NCBI GenBank assembly: GCA_030704615.1
Contig: CM060734.1
Coordinates: forward strand, 63,134,042 to 63,198,041
DNA length: 64,000 bases
Reading direction: 5' to 3'
Source of the DNA: Takakia lepidozioides
Taxonomy: Eukaryota; Streptophyta; Takakiopsida; Takakiales; Takakiaceae
The notes beneath the pieces are model-generated. The model was not told the origin of the DNA and ran no database searches. It saw only the letters and a list, made by a program, of their open reading frames with translations. Of this stretch, positions 21,360 to 34,400 are shown piece by piece. The position numbers and the translations under genes were made by a program. Position 1 is the first letter of the stretch. Each line of letters begins with the position of its first letter.

Positions 21360-22816
21360 GTTCTTGCTGGGTGACCACAGGTCAGGTTTGTCTTGGTACC
21401 TCAGGTGCTCCCATCGCACTTGTGAGGAATGCGACAATACAGGGAAAGCTGCGCATGGTGTAACCCTGTGCACTGACGGTCAGACAGCCCAGCAGCGCGC
21501 AAAGGTTTCCCTGGTGGTGGCCAGATACTAGGTAGGCTGTAAGGATGCCCAACTGCCTGACAAAGGCATGAGACGACGTCCACAGTGAGGGACCAATAGA
21601 GTTGGGTGCTCTTTTCAGGTTGAAGGTGCCTGAAGATCTATCCTGGGCTATCAAGGGATCTACAACTTTCATGTGTATTTACCACTCAATTGGATTGCTA
21701 CATTCTTTGATGGGATTGCTCCAAATCTAGAATGATTGCATGTTGCACGTTATTGGTTCAGCTCTATAGACAATCTTAGGAGGCCTTATTGAGTTAGCAA
21801 GGTGCACAGAAGCCACGCCGCCAAGTGCAGGTCTCGGAGGTAGGGATCTTGTTGATTGGGTTCCATATTGCCTGTGTTTTGGGGCACTAATGGTGAGCAT
21901 CCTCTAAGAATCAAGTCATGAATGAGGTGTGGTGGGTGTATTGAAAGTACATTCTTCTGAAGGCCTACCTCGTGGACAAAGAATCAAAGCAAAGAGAACC
22001 TCTGTCTACCTATGGAGGCACATTGTTGTAAACTAAAAGCTGGGGGGTGTTGGGCCAACATTAATTCATGTTCTTGTGCTCGATGGGCATTTCATGTACA
22101 ACAGAATTGTGCCACACCAAGGGGAGGCATTGATCGGGACCAAATGAACCTAGAATGGTCAATGCAATCTGGCAGCCCACATGCTCTCTTGAGCACTTAA
22201 AATTAGGGATGATCCGAACTTGGATGGCACTTGTCTTCTACACATGCAAGTCTCCACCAACCGCCCTGTCTGAATTCGACATAAAGACCTGAGCCTCATG
22301 GGAGGTTGTTTTAAACAAATCTATGGGAGCCCTTGAAGAAGCTCCAGACCAGGAGCCTTGCGATGCACCGTTCATTAGGCAACTAGGCCCCTCCATATGC
22401 GCCCCCTCTCTTCGAAGGAAAATAGTAAGATGTTCTTGTTGTTTACAACTATGGCTCACACGGTCAGGCTCTCAGAGCGCAGGGAACACAACAAGCTCTT
22501 TAACGGTGGTGTAAGAGGCACATGCAGCACTGCAGCAGCTATCTATAAGAGAGAGTCTTTCCACAAAGAGAAGGGCGCTAATGACGCATAGGTGTCATGT
22601 TCATAGAGGTCAAAGCATCTCTCTACGGGTGAAAGCTCATAAAGAGAAGATGGCCTTCACACGCAGAGCAAGGGCCAGGGGATCGTGGGTGGCCGGTGGA
22701 TCAATGCGCTAGTCCTTTAAAGCTGGGTTACGTTCATATCAGCTCCTTTACTTTACCAGTCTCGGGTGGAGCACCGAAAGCTCAGAGAATGCAGACACAT
22801 GCACAGAAGAGTTTGA
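21360..22816. other. ARF 3' flank and 5' side of the next gene; nothing recognised
   Basis: Short ORFs only. The N-terminal exons of the gar2-like gene (an NT-C2 domain in land-plant relatives) might lie here or be absent, but I could not recognise them. Confidence 0.4.
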
Positions 22817-25086
22817 ATGCCTGCATTGTCCCCGGGCTCGAATGGTTCTAGAAGCCCAGCGAGCTCCGAAGGGGCTCAATCGCCTGTTGTCGGATCACGA
22901 AAGGCCTCTTCACCTGCCGAGTCTCCTACATTTCCGACGCCATCTTTGCACATTATGAAGAGCTCAGTGTATCGTGCAGCCCACGGGGTTCAAAGGATGG
23001 GCGCAAGGAATCAGCGGAGAAGAGCAGGGACGCAGATGCCTTCCCCTCCTCCAATGGCTCGGAAACCTTCTCTCACAATAAAGAGCACCGGCCTTCGTGC
23101 GGGAATTTCAGAAAGGGAGCTGGTCGGCTTGAAGGATGGGTGCAAAGAGACAGTCGAAAAGAAGGAGGCAGATCCCAGGAAAGATCCGGAGGCGCAAGAA
23201 GAGAAGAGGTTTGTTGAAAACGATGACGAGGATGAGGTGGGTATTAGGAGTGTGCTAGGTGAAGCTAGGGCAAAGTTTGCTATGGTCGAGAAAAGAACAA
23301 TTGACCACTGGAAAGCTGCAGCTGCACAGGCTAAAGCTGCTTCTGCTGAAAAGAAGTTAGAGGAAAGAGCTCGGCATCTTGAGGAGAAGGTACTAAAGCT
23401 GGAAGATGAACTCAGGGACTCAGCAGCCATCGAGGTGGCTTTGTATTCTGTAGTAGCTGAGCATGGGAGCTCTTCCCATAAGGTTCACACGCCTGCCCGC
23501 CGCCTCGCAAGGCTTTACTTACATGCATTCCAGAACTGGAGCCCAGAGAGACGAGCAAGCTCGGCCTGGAACTCCGTATCCGGATTGATTTTGGTTATAC
23601 GAGCATGTGGAAATGATATTCCAAGGTTGATGTACTGGTGGTCCAATGTGGTTGTTCTTAGAGAAACCATCGGTCAGGTGTGTGATGTTGAACTCGCAGC
23701 TGCCAGTGCGGAGGCAGAGGGCGGTACTTCCATTAACAGTCCAAATAGCAATGGCTTTGCTGCTCGAGCATTACGATCCCAACAGCTAAGAAAAAGTCTG
23801 TCCTCGAATGACAGCAGCCATTTGTTGATCCCAAACGGATTGAAGAAGGATTGGCGAGAATGCAGCACCTTTGTCAGTGCACTTTTGAGCATTGAAGCAT
23901 GGATTCACGCAAGGGTCTTGGAGTCTGTCTGGTGGCAGGCAATGACCCCCCAATGCAGATTGGAGGAATCCTGCCTGTAGGCAACCCTCTCCATGGAGAT
24001 GCGAAGGAAGAGTGGAACAAGTCTGCAAGTAAGGTCAAGAACGAGTTGGATGAGTGGCCTGCCGATGGACAAGAACTTTTCGCCAAGGAAAAAGTGGATT
24101 CCAACCTTCACAAGCTAGGAGATACCCGCCAGGGAAATATCTCTGTGGAGATATGGAAGAGGGCTTTCACGGATGCTTTGAAACGCCTTTGTCCTCCTCA
24201 CGGAGAGGGTCACGAATGTGGCTGCCTCCCAGTGCTAAAGAGAATGATAATTGAAGAGTGTGTGGAGAGGCTGGACGTTGCTATGTTCAATGGGATTGTG
24301 CGCGATCCACAGGATGATTCTCCTACAGAACCCCTTGCAGATCCAATCACCAACATTTTGGTCCTTCCTATTCCCACTGGGGGCCTTACCTTCGGCGCTG
24401 GCTCTCAACTGAAGAATGTGGTAGTGAATTGGTCAACATGGATCTCGGCCCTCGTCAGTTTCAAAGACCCAAGCATTGCCGAATCCATCAATGGAGATGG
24501 CAATGCATCACAGCCTGAGAATGCAGTGGATGAAGAGCCAGTTCGTTTTAGTCTGCTCAAAGCCACAGGTGATCTTTTGATGCTGCCTAAGGAAATTCTC
24601 TTGGACAAAGATATGAGGAAAGAGGTTTGTCCAGGCCTGAGCTTACCCCTGATGCGTCGAGTCTTGTGTAATTTTGTGCCTGATGAGTTCTCTCCAGATT
24701 CTGTGTCACCTGCCCTTTTGGCCGGCATTGATACTGAGTTGTCAATGGAAACCAAAAAACAAGGTGAGGCAGACACACACCATGTCATAGCATGTGTGCC
24801 TCCAGTGACCTACACCCGACCTTCCTCACATTTAGTCAGGCTGTGGATTGGGGATTCCCCTGGAGCTTCTCGGTCAGGCTTGAGTACCTCGTCACTTTTG
24901 CGGAAGGGATATACCAGTGACGACGAATTGGAGGAATATCAAAATCCCCTTGGGTTGTTGCAATATAGTCTGGGTAAACCCTATTACAGCAGTGAGTTGC
25001 CCATTAATGGGAAAAAAAAAAAGAGGGAAGAGTCCGGGGTTGCCAGGCGCTACCAGCTGCTTAAGGAGGTGTGGGCAACCCAATGA
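22817..25086 (+). CDS. Plant EEIG1/EHBP1 (NT-C2)-family, gar2-like protein, C-terminal half
   Basis: Two overlapping ORFs (22817-23980 and 23899-25086) are one gene broken by a single base. The first ends WIHARVLESVWWQAMTP, the second resumes PMQIGGILPVGNPLHGD; restoring one C in the C6 run at 23946-23951 joins them. The N-terminal part is a Ser/Pro-rich, basic, disordered segment. An acidic and coiled-coil stretch follows (EKKLEERARHLEEKVLKLEDEL), then the conserved block YSVVAEHGSSSHKVHTPARRLARLYLHA, and a C-terminal block with VERLDVAMFNGIVR, DPITNILVLPIP, GAGSQLKN, MLPKEILLD, MRRVLCNFVPDEFSPD and KGYTSDDELEE. In land plants proteins with this block carry an N-terminal NT-C2 (EEIG1/EHBP1) domain, linked in animals to membrane/actin adaptors; the plant role is poorly known. 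The start is uncertain: exons with NT-C2 may lie upstream. The gene is convergent with URB1. Confidence 0.8.
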
Positions 25087-25433
25087 TCTCCTTTATCAAT
25101 TTTGACCTGTTGATAGTGTGTCCATGTCTGTCATGTGTTGGATCTCTGTAGGAATTTTTGGCCCAGGGGGAGAGGTAAGGTAGTTGAGAAAGGCTGCAGA
25201 CTTTGGTATGAAATGTGGCTTGGGTATGTACCTTTGGGCATTGTATAGCTGACAATTTATATGTACAATCCAGACAATGTTTGATAATCACAGCCTTTTC
25301 ACTTAAAAAAGTGGTGTACCAAACTCTCATTTGCTTTATTACAGACATGAAGTAACGTAAATCTCAATTCCTTGCACTAGAGAATGGCAGAGGGCCAGGG
25401 GTTCTTGAAAAACAGTTGCACTTTTGTGCATGA
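25087..25433. other. Convergent intergenic region between the gar2-like gene and URB1
   Basis: Both genes end here, so the stretch should hold both 3' UTRs. No ORF or repeat of note. Confidence 0.6.
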
Positions 25434-28400
25434 TCAAGCTTGGAAATTTTCGACAGCAGAGGATCTTTGTAGCATGTCATGAACTTTCCATTGAAGGCGA
25501 TTCATGGCCCCTGAAACCTTCCTTCCATTGTTATTGATTTGAACTTCCTTAGAAGTATCAACCAGCGCTGCCTTCCACTTGGAGATGAGGTGAAACAAAT
25601 GGGATTGGGAGAACCCCACCAAAAGCTGCTCAAACACAGCAAGTATCGCCTGGTTTACATCGACTTGGTACAAGGATTGCACTGGTGGTTCACCAGCTAG
25701 AGTTTGTTGGCATTTCCACGGACTGTTGTATGACCTGTCACACACACATCAAGTTGATGACACAACATTTGAGAAAACGGATGATGCTAACTGACCTGAA
25801 GAGAGCTTAATTATTCAGGTCCGATTATACATGCTACAGCTACATGACATAGACATGACCAGAACCACCCATACTACTTGTGTTAGGGCCAAGCACAAGA
25901 GACACTTTGACAAAGCACAATCCATGGCCATACAGGAATGTGACTGAACTTTGATTGATTGCCATAGAAAGTGTCTTCAAATCAAGCTGGAGTAACAGCA
26001 ATACTAGGCAGTGATTACAGGCAAACATGGACTCCCATTTCCACAAGATGTAAGGAAATTCCTCACCAGCGCCAGGCTGGATCAGTTTCCTCAGGAGTAG
26101 GGACATCTGAGAGAAGAAGTTGCACCAGGTCTTCGACAAGCTGAATTAAGGCCTTGTCTCCTACACAGGTCATGCACATGCAGCCATGGGAATAAGTCAA
26201 AAGCAACATAGATCTCACATAATGGATTTTGCTTACTCACTAAGAAACAGAAACATTTTCCCTGCTTCCCTCTCCTTCCAGTGGTGCCATGGCATAATGG
26301 GCTGGTAGCCTTTTCTTTAGGCTATTTATGGTCTACAGCCACTCAGAAGCTGGCAAGCGCAATCCGTTATGTTTTGGAGCAGGTGTGAGGCCATGGTTCT
26401 CCGTGGCTAACTTTTCCTCTCTCAATATTTCAAACGCGTCTGTCCCCACTCCTAACACATAACTGGAAAAACCAGAGAAAAAGCCAACAAAGATCCAACT
26501 GGCGGACATGCCCTTAACTTTCATTGAAATTTTGAGATTTGATCCATTGGTCAAATAGTCACAAATGAGTAGCACAATCTCAGCTTACCAACTCAACAAA
26601 GCTCTTCCATCTAAATACAGGAGCAGCTGTATGGTTCCAGCCTTTGAGCCTTTTTGGAGGCAATGAACTAACACAGTTTACCCTTGCGAGCACATTGTGA
26701 ACCTCTACTACTAGTCATTATACTTCATGCTTACAATAGTGTAGATCAAAAGCGTGCTACAAGCAGTACATGGGCTGGGGCCAAATGCTACAAGACTAAC
26801 CTTCTTTTCCGCTGTTTATCGAGGACAAGCTTCCACGAAAGGGCCACAGTGCCTCCAATGAAGTTACGATTGAAACCGATGAGCCACCAGAAGACTGGAT
26901 TCCCACATGCCTGTGCAGCTGCACTAGAAGGCCTGCCAGCTTATCATTAACAGAACTTGCTGGCAGTGTCACAGTTGTGCTGCCTATGAGGACAGACCAA
27001 CACGTGGCAGGACTTCGTGCACCAACTTTTGCCACCACTTTGCCCTTCACTGACTTTCCAAGGATGAGAGAAGCTCCTAGCCAGCGCAAAAGTTTCTCAG
27101 GAATGCTCTCAGGGAAGATCTGACCTCCTTCAGCATACCCTACCTTCTGCTGCTGACCATGTCCTAGGTACGGACTACGATTGAACATAGTCGGCATATG
27201 CATTGCAACTGCTACTGCCCAGGTAGCCACACGGAATAGCAACATCTTGTCCTGAAATGGTACAAAATATCATAGTTATTAGTGAATGCAGAAAGAGTAA
27301 GAGGGTTTGGAGGGGGCCACACATTAGTGACACAAACCCTATTTTTGTTGATGGGGATGCCAAATCAGATGTACTAAATAGACGTAAGCATGATCAGCAG
27401 ATGAGAGAAGACCACTCAACATATATATCCAACGAAGGAAAGACAGCCTTACATCTCCAGGATCAAACACGACACGACAGCAGTAAGGTAAAAGAAGTGT
27501 TCACAGACTGACATAGCAATAAATTTATCAACTGTTTCACAACCACATACAGGTGGACAAACCTCATGCGTTGCAGCTGCAGGCGGTGAACTCTGAAGAA
27601 GCAACTGCAGGGCGAGTGCTTGGGTCTCTTGGGTGGTTGACACGCCAAAGCCGATGTCTGGGCCTTCAGTCTCCACCCATTGGATCACCTCCCATATGCC
27701 ATTTAAAGAGAGACTAAAATGTGTCTGATGCTTTTTCCTCCTCTGTGAGAGGTGGAGGACAGTTGTCATGATGCGAAGGGTGGGCCTTCGAAAGACCGCA
27801 CGCTGTTTGCAGTTTGCACAACCATGGGTCAGGAAGTGATGCAACCCAAGGGCAACTGTGGAAAGCTCTTCCATGCCCTCAGCAAGGCCGCGTTGCTCCA
27901 CTACCTTCCACCTCAATACACGCTCAATCACCTGTTATTCATGGTAAGTTCTTGGCAAAAAGTCAATTCTTCCTTGCTTGCCAAAGAGATGAAATGAAAT
28001 GAAATGGTGCTTTATAACGTCCGCGGAAAGCTCATAGAGCTTATGGGACAAAATCGAAGAAAACACGAGAGGGGAAACAAAACCAGAGCTAAAGATAAAA
28101 ACTATTGCTCGAGTGATTGTCTAAGGGTGAGTGCCTCATGCAGGTAAGCTGCCAAGCATTTCTGATCTTCATAGTGGAAGACTTCAGTGAGGGATTGGGT
28201 TCCACGGAATAGACAGTGGAATCTCCCACAGATCTCATAGTATAGAGGGCAATAGAAGAAGAAGTGTTCTTCAATTTCAATTTCCTGGTTGCGCCCTATG
28301 CAAGATGGACATAGGCGGTCCTCCCGCTGCAGGTTTTCCCATCTGCCAGTCTGTATCCGTAGGTTGTGGGAGCCCACCCTGAACCGCCCCAATGCCCTCA

Positions 28401-31400
28401 GGAGAGAAGGAGATCCGAAAGGTAATTGGGCCGCAAGATTCTATCATCTCGGAGAACCAAGAATGTTTCTCGATAGAAATGAGCGCAGCAGTAATGAGAC
28501 CAGAACTGAGCCTCCCACCACCCGGGTTACAGCAACTCTCGTCATCACACAGAGACATTTACAAAATTCCTGCATTAAATTGCTGCAGTACTTATAATTA
28601 CTCCAAGAATTGCATGGACCTTAACTTTGATGGGTTAGGACAGCTTAACTGTGGTAAAGTCTTGTGATGAATTCATAACCAACGGCCATGGGGGAAGTTT
28701 GCTATTCTCAAAAACAGCTAAATACCTCTAGCACCATAGCCGCCATGTCACAAGCTTCGCTTCCATCTTTCACCCCAGTATCAGCTTCTCCAGCATTAAC
28801 AGCTGCAAAAGAAAGCCATGGCAGGAAGCCTGCACGCTCAACCAGAGCCTGAGCACACCACCCTATCCTTGCCGCTTTCCTCAGGACCTGTCAGAAAAGA
28901 GTAAGAGATTTAGAAACAGCAGTTTTTGGAAGCCATAGTAATTTTACATTCTGTATAGCATGAAGAACAGACATCCATGAACCCATGCAAGCCACTGCAT
29001 TCTACTCAAGCAGTAGAGTTCTCCATGATGTTCATTGGCAATTCAGGACAAGCCATGATGTTCGTAGTTTTTGCTTGCACCTCTACCTCCACGTACAGAA
29101 AGCTGGCACCTACGGCACTTTCTATTTGCTCTTTCAGCGTTATCCAGTCTCCAGCTTAGTATCAAAATCTGAGAAAGGACGCACCTGCAGCACCCATTTG
29201 CGTGTGATGGTATCAGCTAGAGGTGAGCCATAGAAGCTCATTAGGATCTCCAGCAAGAACTGACGTCGGTAGACCTGAAAATCGTGAGATGATGCCAAAC
29301 CAAAGGCAAGCAGGCGGAGCATCCACAGCCGCTCACTTCGGTAGCCAGGTGACCCACTCCCAAACATTGAGTGGAAAAGAGGAACATACTGGCAACCCAA
29401 CACCCATCAAAAAGTCATTGAGCTTAACCAGGTGGTTGCATAGGAACTGTAAGGAAGGGAAGCAACCAGGCGTATATAGAGACAACTCAAGGACACTTGT
29501 GAACAGTAGTATACAGCGAATTCACACAGGAGCTTCAGTACACTCAAGCTCATGTGAAGTAGAAGCAAGCAAGAAATGAAATGGTACCGTCCGCAGGAAG
29601 CTCAAAGAGCTTATGGGAATAGAGGGCAGTGAGAGAAGAAATGTTCTTCACTTTCAATTTCCCACCGCAAGCAGATTTTTCCACCTGCCATTCTCTATCC
29701 ACAGTGTGTGGGAGCCCACCCTGAACATTTCCGAATGCCCTTAGAAGAGAGGGAGATAGAGCTGCAGACATGTAATTAGGCTGCACAATCCTATCGTCAC
29801 AGAGAACCAAGAATGGCTCCCGATCGAATTGCAGTTTTGTTGATAGAGTATTGAGAGAAAGAAAGAAGCTTCATAACATCCATAGAGGGCCACAAGGGCC
29901 CATGGACAAGATAGAATATACCAAGAACTAAAACATACATCAAGGAGAGAGAAGTTGGGGGAAACAGAGCATAGAGTAGGGTGGGAGACAGAGGGAGGCA
30001 ACGAGAGAAAGGCACCTCAAGGTCCATGCCAGGCCCACGAAGAAGGTACCGAGTGATGGTCAGATAGAGTGCATTTTCAGGATGCATTAAAATGCATGAT
30101 GCCTCTGCAGCAAACAGTGTCAGAACAAACGGAAGCCGCTGCCAGGCCTCTGTAATTGCATTTTTAACATACGTCAACAGCAGTCGAATCTGCGGCCTTC
30201 CCTTGAAACTTGGGCCCTCCTGCAAGAGTACATCTATCAGGAAGCTAATCAGAATGTCAGCACACGAGCAACAGTCAGGCAAACTCTCCGATGGAAAATA
30301 CTTGAAATGGTATTCAGAGCTTGGCCAATATTAAAGCAACCTGGGGTGTTTTGCCACTCAGAGGTCCTGCAAGCAAAGGGAGCAATAGCATGGCCCCACA
30401 GCCCTCCATATGATAGAGCCCCACTAACTGAATAGATCATGAGGCACCCTAAGCCAATTCAACAAAGCTATCAGCTATGCTTACCTCCAAGACAGTCAGG
30501 AACTTGGCCAAAATTTCATAGCCCAACTTCCGCATGATTTCGTTGGCAGAGCTGATGGAAGCCAGGGCTACAGCAAGCAACCCTTGGTGCACAAATACAT
30601 CAGCATCAATGCACCCTATTGAGAGTCCATGCAGTGCAAATGGCAGGATGTAGGCTGGGTCATAGGCAGCTGCCATCAAACCTTGCTCATCAGCATCACC
30701 AGTTTTTTGATGAAAACCCTGTAGAGAGATGACAAAGTGTTATACTGGAGGAGGGAGAGCAAGGGATTTATCACAACCGGGACAGGGCCAAAGTGCCCAA
30801 GAGAGACAAGAATATAAAAAGACTGTAGAACCACAGACACCAAAGATCTACTCGAAACAGAAAGAACGAAGAACGAAACTTACAACAGTCAAGGGAGCGC
30901 TGCCAAGGAAAAGAAAAAACAGAATGGGGCTCCCAACAACCTAGCCACGACAATCATGTGGAGAGCCTCATGTAACAATGTCACACAACATCTTTGTAAT
31001 GGAAAAATTCAGTCAAGGAGTAGCTGTCCCTAGAAGAGCAAAACAGAAACCACGGATTCCATAGAGGCAAGGACAGAAGATAAGGGAAGGAGAACGGATG
31101 ACCAAATAGTCACAAACCTGGAATGCACCTTGGTGCTGGCAACCCTTTCACGAAGCCCCCATTAGAGTCTAGACTTTATACTCACGCGTCGGGTCTTTTT
31201 GTCTAGTTGAAGTATGAATGAAGATGAGTTCCTTGATGAGGAATTGAGATATTCAACGTTGTGTAAAGAAAAAGTATGAAGTATGCAAGTATATAAGTTT
31301 GGTGCTCAAGGACCAGAGCTCCATTGTCGACTCCTAACAGTTGAGCATTCATGAGCTGTGGCATAACCCAAAACTTCCCACCCTACAGCCACCAGTATGA

Positions 31401-34400
31401 AGCTCCATTACTGCGCTGCAAGACACTTAAAAAATAGCCCTGTACTACACTGCTGCTGCAGCCAAAAGGCTCACCCCTGAAGTGCTTCTGGTCTCTCGCA
31501 TCCCATGTATGTTCACTCTGAAAACAATCATTTTGACTACAAACCAAGCTTACCTTCATTAATGGCCTGTCAACCTCTTCAAGTCCTTCCCATGGCTGTC
31601 TATTTGCCGGAAAGTACAACACAGACAACCCACACCTCTGTGGGTCTATTGCTATGTCCTCCCTAAATGTTCGCCTTCGAGCCTCTGCCTTCATCTCATC
31701 TGCCACCATATCCTCATCACTTGTCAGCTTGATTTCTTCGGCTCTTGCTCTCCTCCTCTTAAGTGCAGCCTCCCCCCACAGATAATCCCTGCCCGCCAAA
31801 CCAACACATCCTGCACAGGTATTCTTCATTAGAGCAACAAGTTCAGTCAACGCCACAGACCAAAAGAGTTATTACGGCCAGCTTCTTGCAACTTAATATC
31901 CTTGAGAAAGTGACAGCTTCACTTGCTCCCATGACCTGAACTATGTCATTGCTCAAGGCTTAAAGCTACAAGTGACTAGCTGGTGAGAAGATGCCCCTTC
32001 CATCTACAGAAGCATGTTAGAATCACGAAAGCACTGCTGAATGCTTAGCAAGCTATGTATTATTACACCAACTCACAGCAACAACATCCTATCTTCATCC
32101 CATGTTGGTTGAGTACATAGAACACTACCTGCCCCACTGTATGCCTCCAGTTCATGCATCAGCTCAAAAATTTCAAGATCCACCTTGTTCATTGTGGCAC
32201 CATATGCTGCCAATAGCAAGGAGATAAGCTCTTCCAATGTTGCTCTCTCTTCTGCTGTCATTGCTATGCTACCCGGGCGCATCTTTAGCCAAAAGAGCAA
32301 CCGCACAAGCTTTACAAGCTGCAACCGCCTCTGCTCAATTCGATCCTGTTCATCATCTCCAGCCTCTTCCACTGACTTGGTAACAACCTCATCTTCCATA
32401 TCCTTTTTTGGAGATAATTGTCCATTGGCTCCATCCAGATGAGAGACAAGAGGAGACCCAACCAACGAGAGAAGAGAGGAAAGCGAAGTCAACATGGTAT
32501 CCTTCCCAGCATGACCCCCGTGAAGTCTTTGAACTGATCCAGAAGAAAGTATAGAAGGCACAAACTGTGAGTGAGCCATCACTAGGTCTAGCACACTTGT
32601 AGCAACCTCACTCACAGCAGCAATGGATGCCAGCCCATGGGCACCATGAAACAGACCCACAGAGAGGGCTTGCAGTGCCAGCATTGTTGATGCATCCCCA
32701 AACCTGTATTTAAGGGCTGTCATTGCAAACATTCGGAGTAGAGAATAGCTTGGGAATCGAGGTCATCAACTTCAAGCACTGTCGCTATGTCAGTCAAACA
32801 AGCCAGCAGATACTCTTCCAGAAACTTTATAACATTTGGTCTCCAGTGATTACTGTGAATCGTCGAGATATAACAGGAGTCAGATGCTTGGTATGCAATT
32901 GGGTCCCTTGGGTTTGTTTGAAGAGCACTCCCAAAGTAGCAACCAGACTAGCAGCAAAACTCATGTTGGCCCCTGACTGTTTCTTCCCCCCTTTCATCTC
33001 CATTCCAGGAAACTCACTTGTCCCCTTGGATCCTTCTGTTTGCACCTCTACTAGCTTATCATCCAACTGAGGAGAATGGCAGCTCATGAAGAGTTGCTTG
33101 ATTATGGAAACCTGACTAAACAGCTTAAAAATTTGCAAGCGCAGGTCATGTTCAGAAACATGCTGGAAATGTGCATCTAGCGAGGCAAGGGCCGTGCCGT
33201 CCTTGGGCAGCAGATGGCGAATAAGCTTGTCCTGCTTCTTTAGACTGATAGCATGCCACGAGAGACAATGGTGCAATAGTTTCATGATTCTCCCACTTGC
33301 TGAACGCAAGAAATCGCCCCAAAGGTCATTGCTGATGCCGCAATCTGACAGTCTCAAGAACTCCAGTTTGGTTGAGTCAGTCGATCCAATTCCACTATAA
33401 GTGTCTATGAACGTGTTCCAATGCTTGAAGTGCTTTGACAGTCGACCCAAGTAAACAAGTGCCACATGTCTTGCCACATGATTGGTGAGTCTTAATGGAG
33501 TTTTGGACAAGTAAACTTCGGCAGGAGGTATTAGAAGCAATAGAACCTCATCTGAAAAAGGAGCCTCATTCATCTTGTATCTCAGGTGATTATCACTTGA
33601 TAGCTTAACAGCCAATTCCACATGCGACCCACTCATACCATCAGCCACCCTATCTTTAGTTCCAGCCACGATCAAATTGCCAAACTCAGCCATGTGAACT
33701 GAACTTGCCTGCACTAGAAGCATTGCTATTTCTACTGTTACTTGGCTAGGTTTCACCACACAATATCTGAGAACTTCAACAGGAGTGATACTGACAAGCT
33801 GTGAATACTTGCCTACCATGTTGGGAGCTAGCAGGGCAGAGAGCAAGCACAGGTCTCCTGCTTCCGAAGGCTGTTGCAATGCTAATTCAATGACAGTTTT
33901 GAAGATGTCAACCAATGATTGCTGTTCCACTGCACCAAGATCACTGCCACTCCACTTTGACCATGTCCAATGTCCTGTTTTTGCCTTCTGTCCTTCATAG
34001 AAGAGTTTTGCAAAATAAAGCCCAAACGATGGGTGAGCAAATACTGGTGGAGAGATTTGTCGCGAAACATGCTTGAGAGGAACAGCCTTTTTTGAAAACA
34101 AAGACTGCAAAAGCTCAATGAGGACTTCAGAGTCTGCATAAGGGACTAGCTCTGAGACAGCAAAGAGGGCAGATAATAAACTGTCACCCCTCGGATCCTG
34201 TCCATTTGCACTTCCAAGAAGCTCCATTCGAAATGCAGTGATTGCTCGCGCAATATAAGGTTGACAAGCAGTAGCAGTCGTTTCTTTGAGATTGTTCAAC
34301 TGCTGTGCCACTGCAATGGATTTGACATCTCCATCCAAAGACGAAGAGATGTGTAGGACTCTTCTTAGAGTGGTAACTAAGTGGTAATCCAATGGCTGCA

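Noticed and set aside
23011-23430. Ser/Phe-rich minus-strand ORF
   Set aside because: Antisense to the coiled-coil part of the gar2-like gene.
23940-23960. Programmed ribosomal frameshifting in the gar2-like gene
   Set aside because: No slippery heptamer with downstream structure is evident, and similar single-base slips occur in other host genes; assembly error is simpler.
26333-26575. 80-codon minus-strand ORF between URB1 exons 15 and 16
   Set aside because: It does not match URB1 sequence expected there and is not flanked by convincing splice sites.
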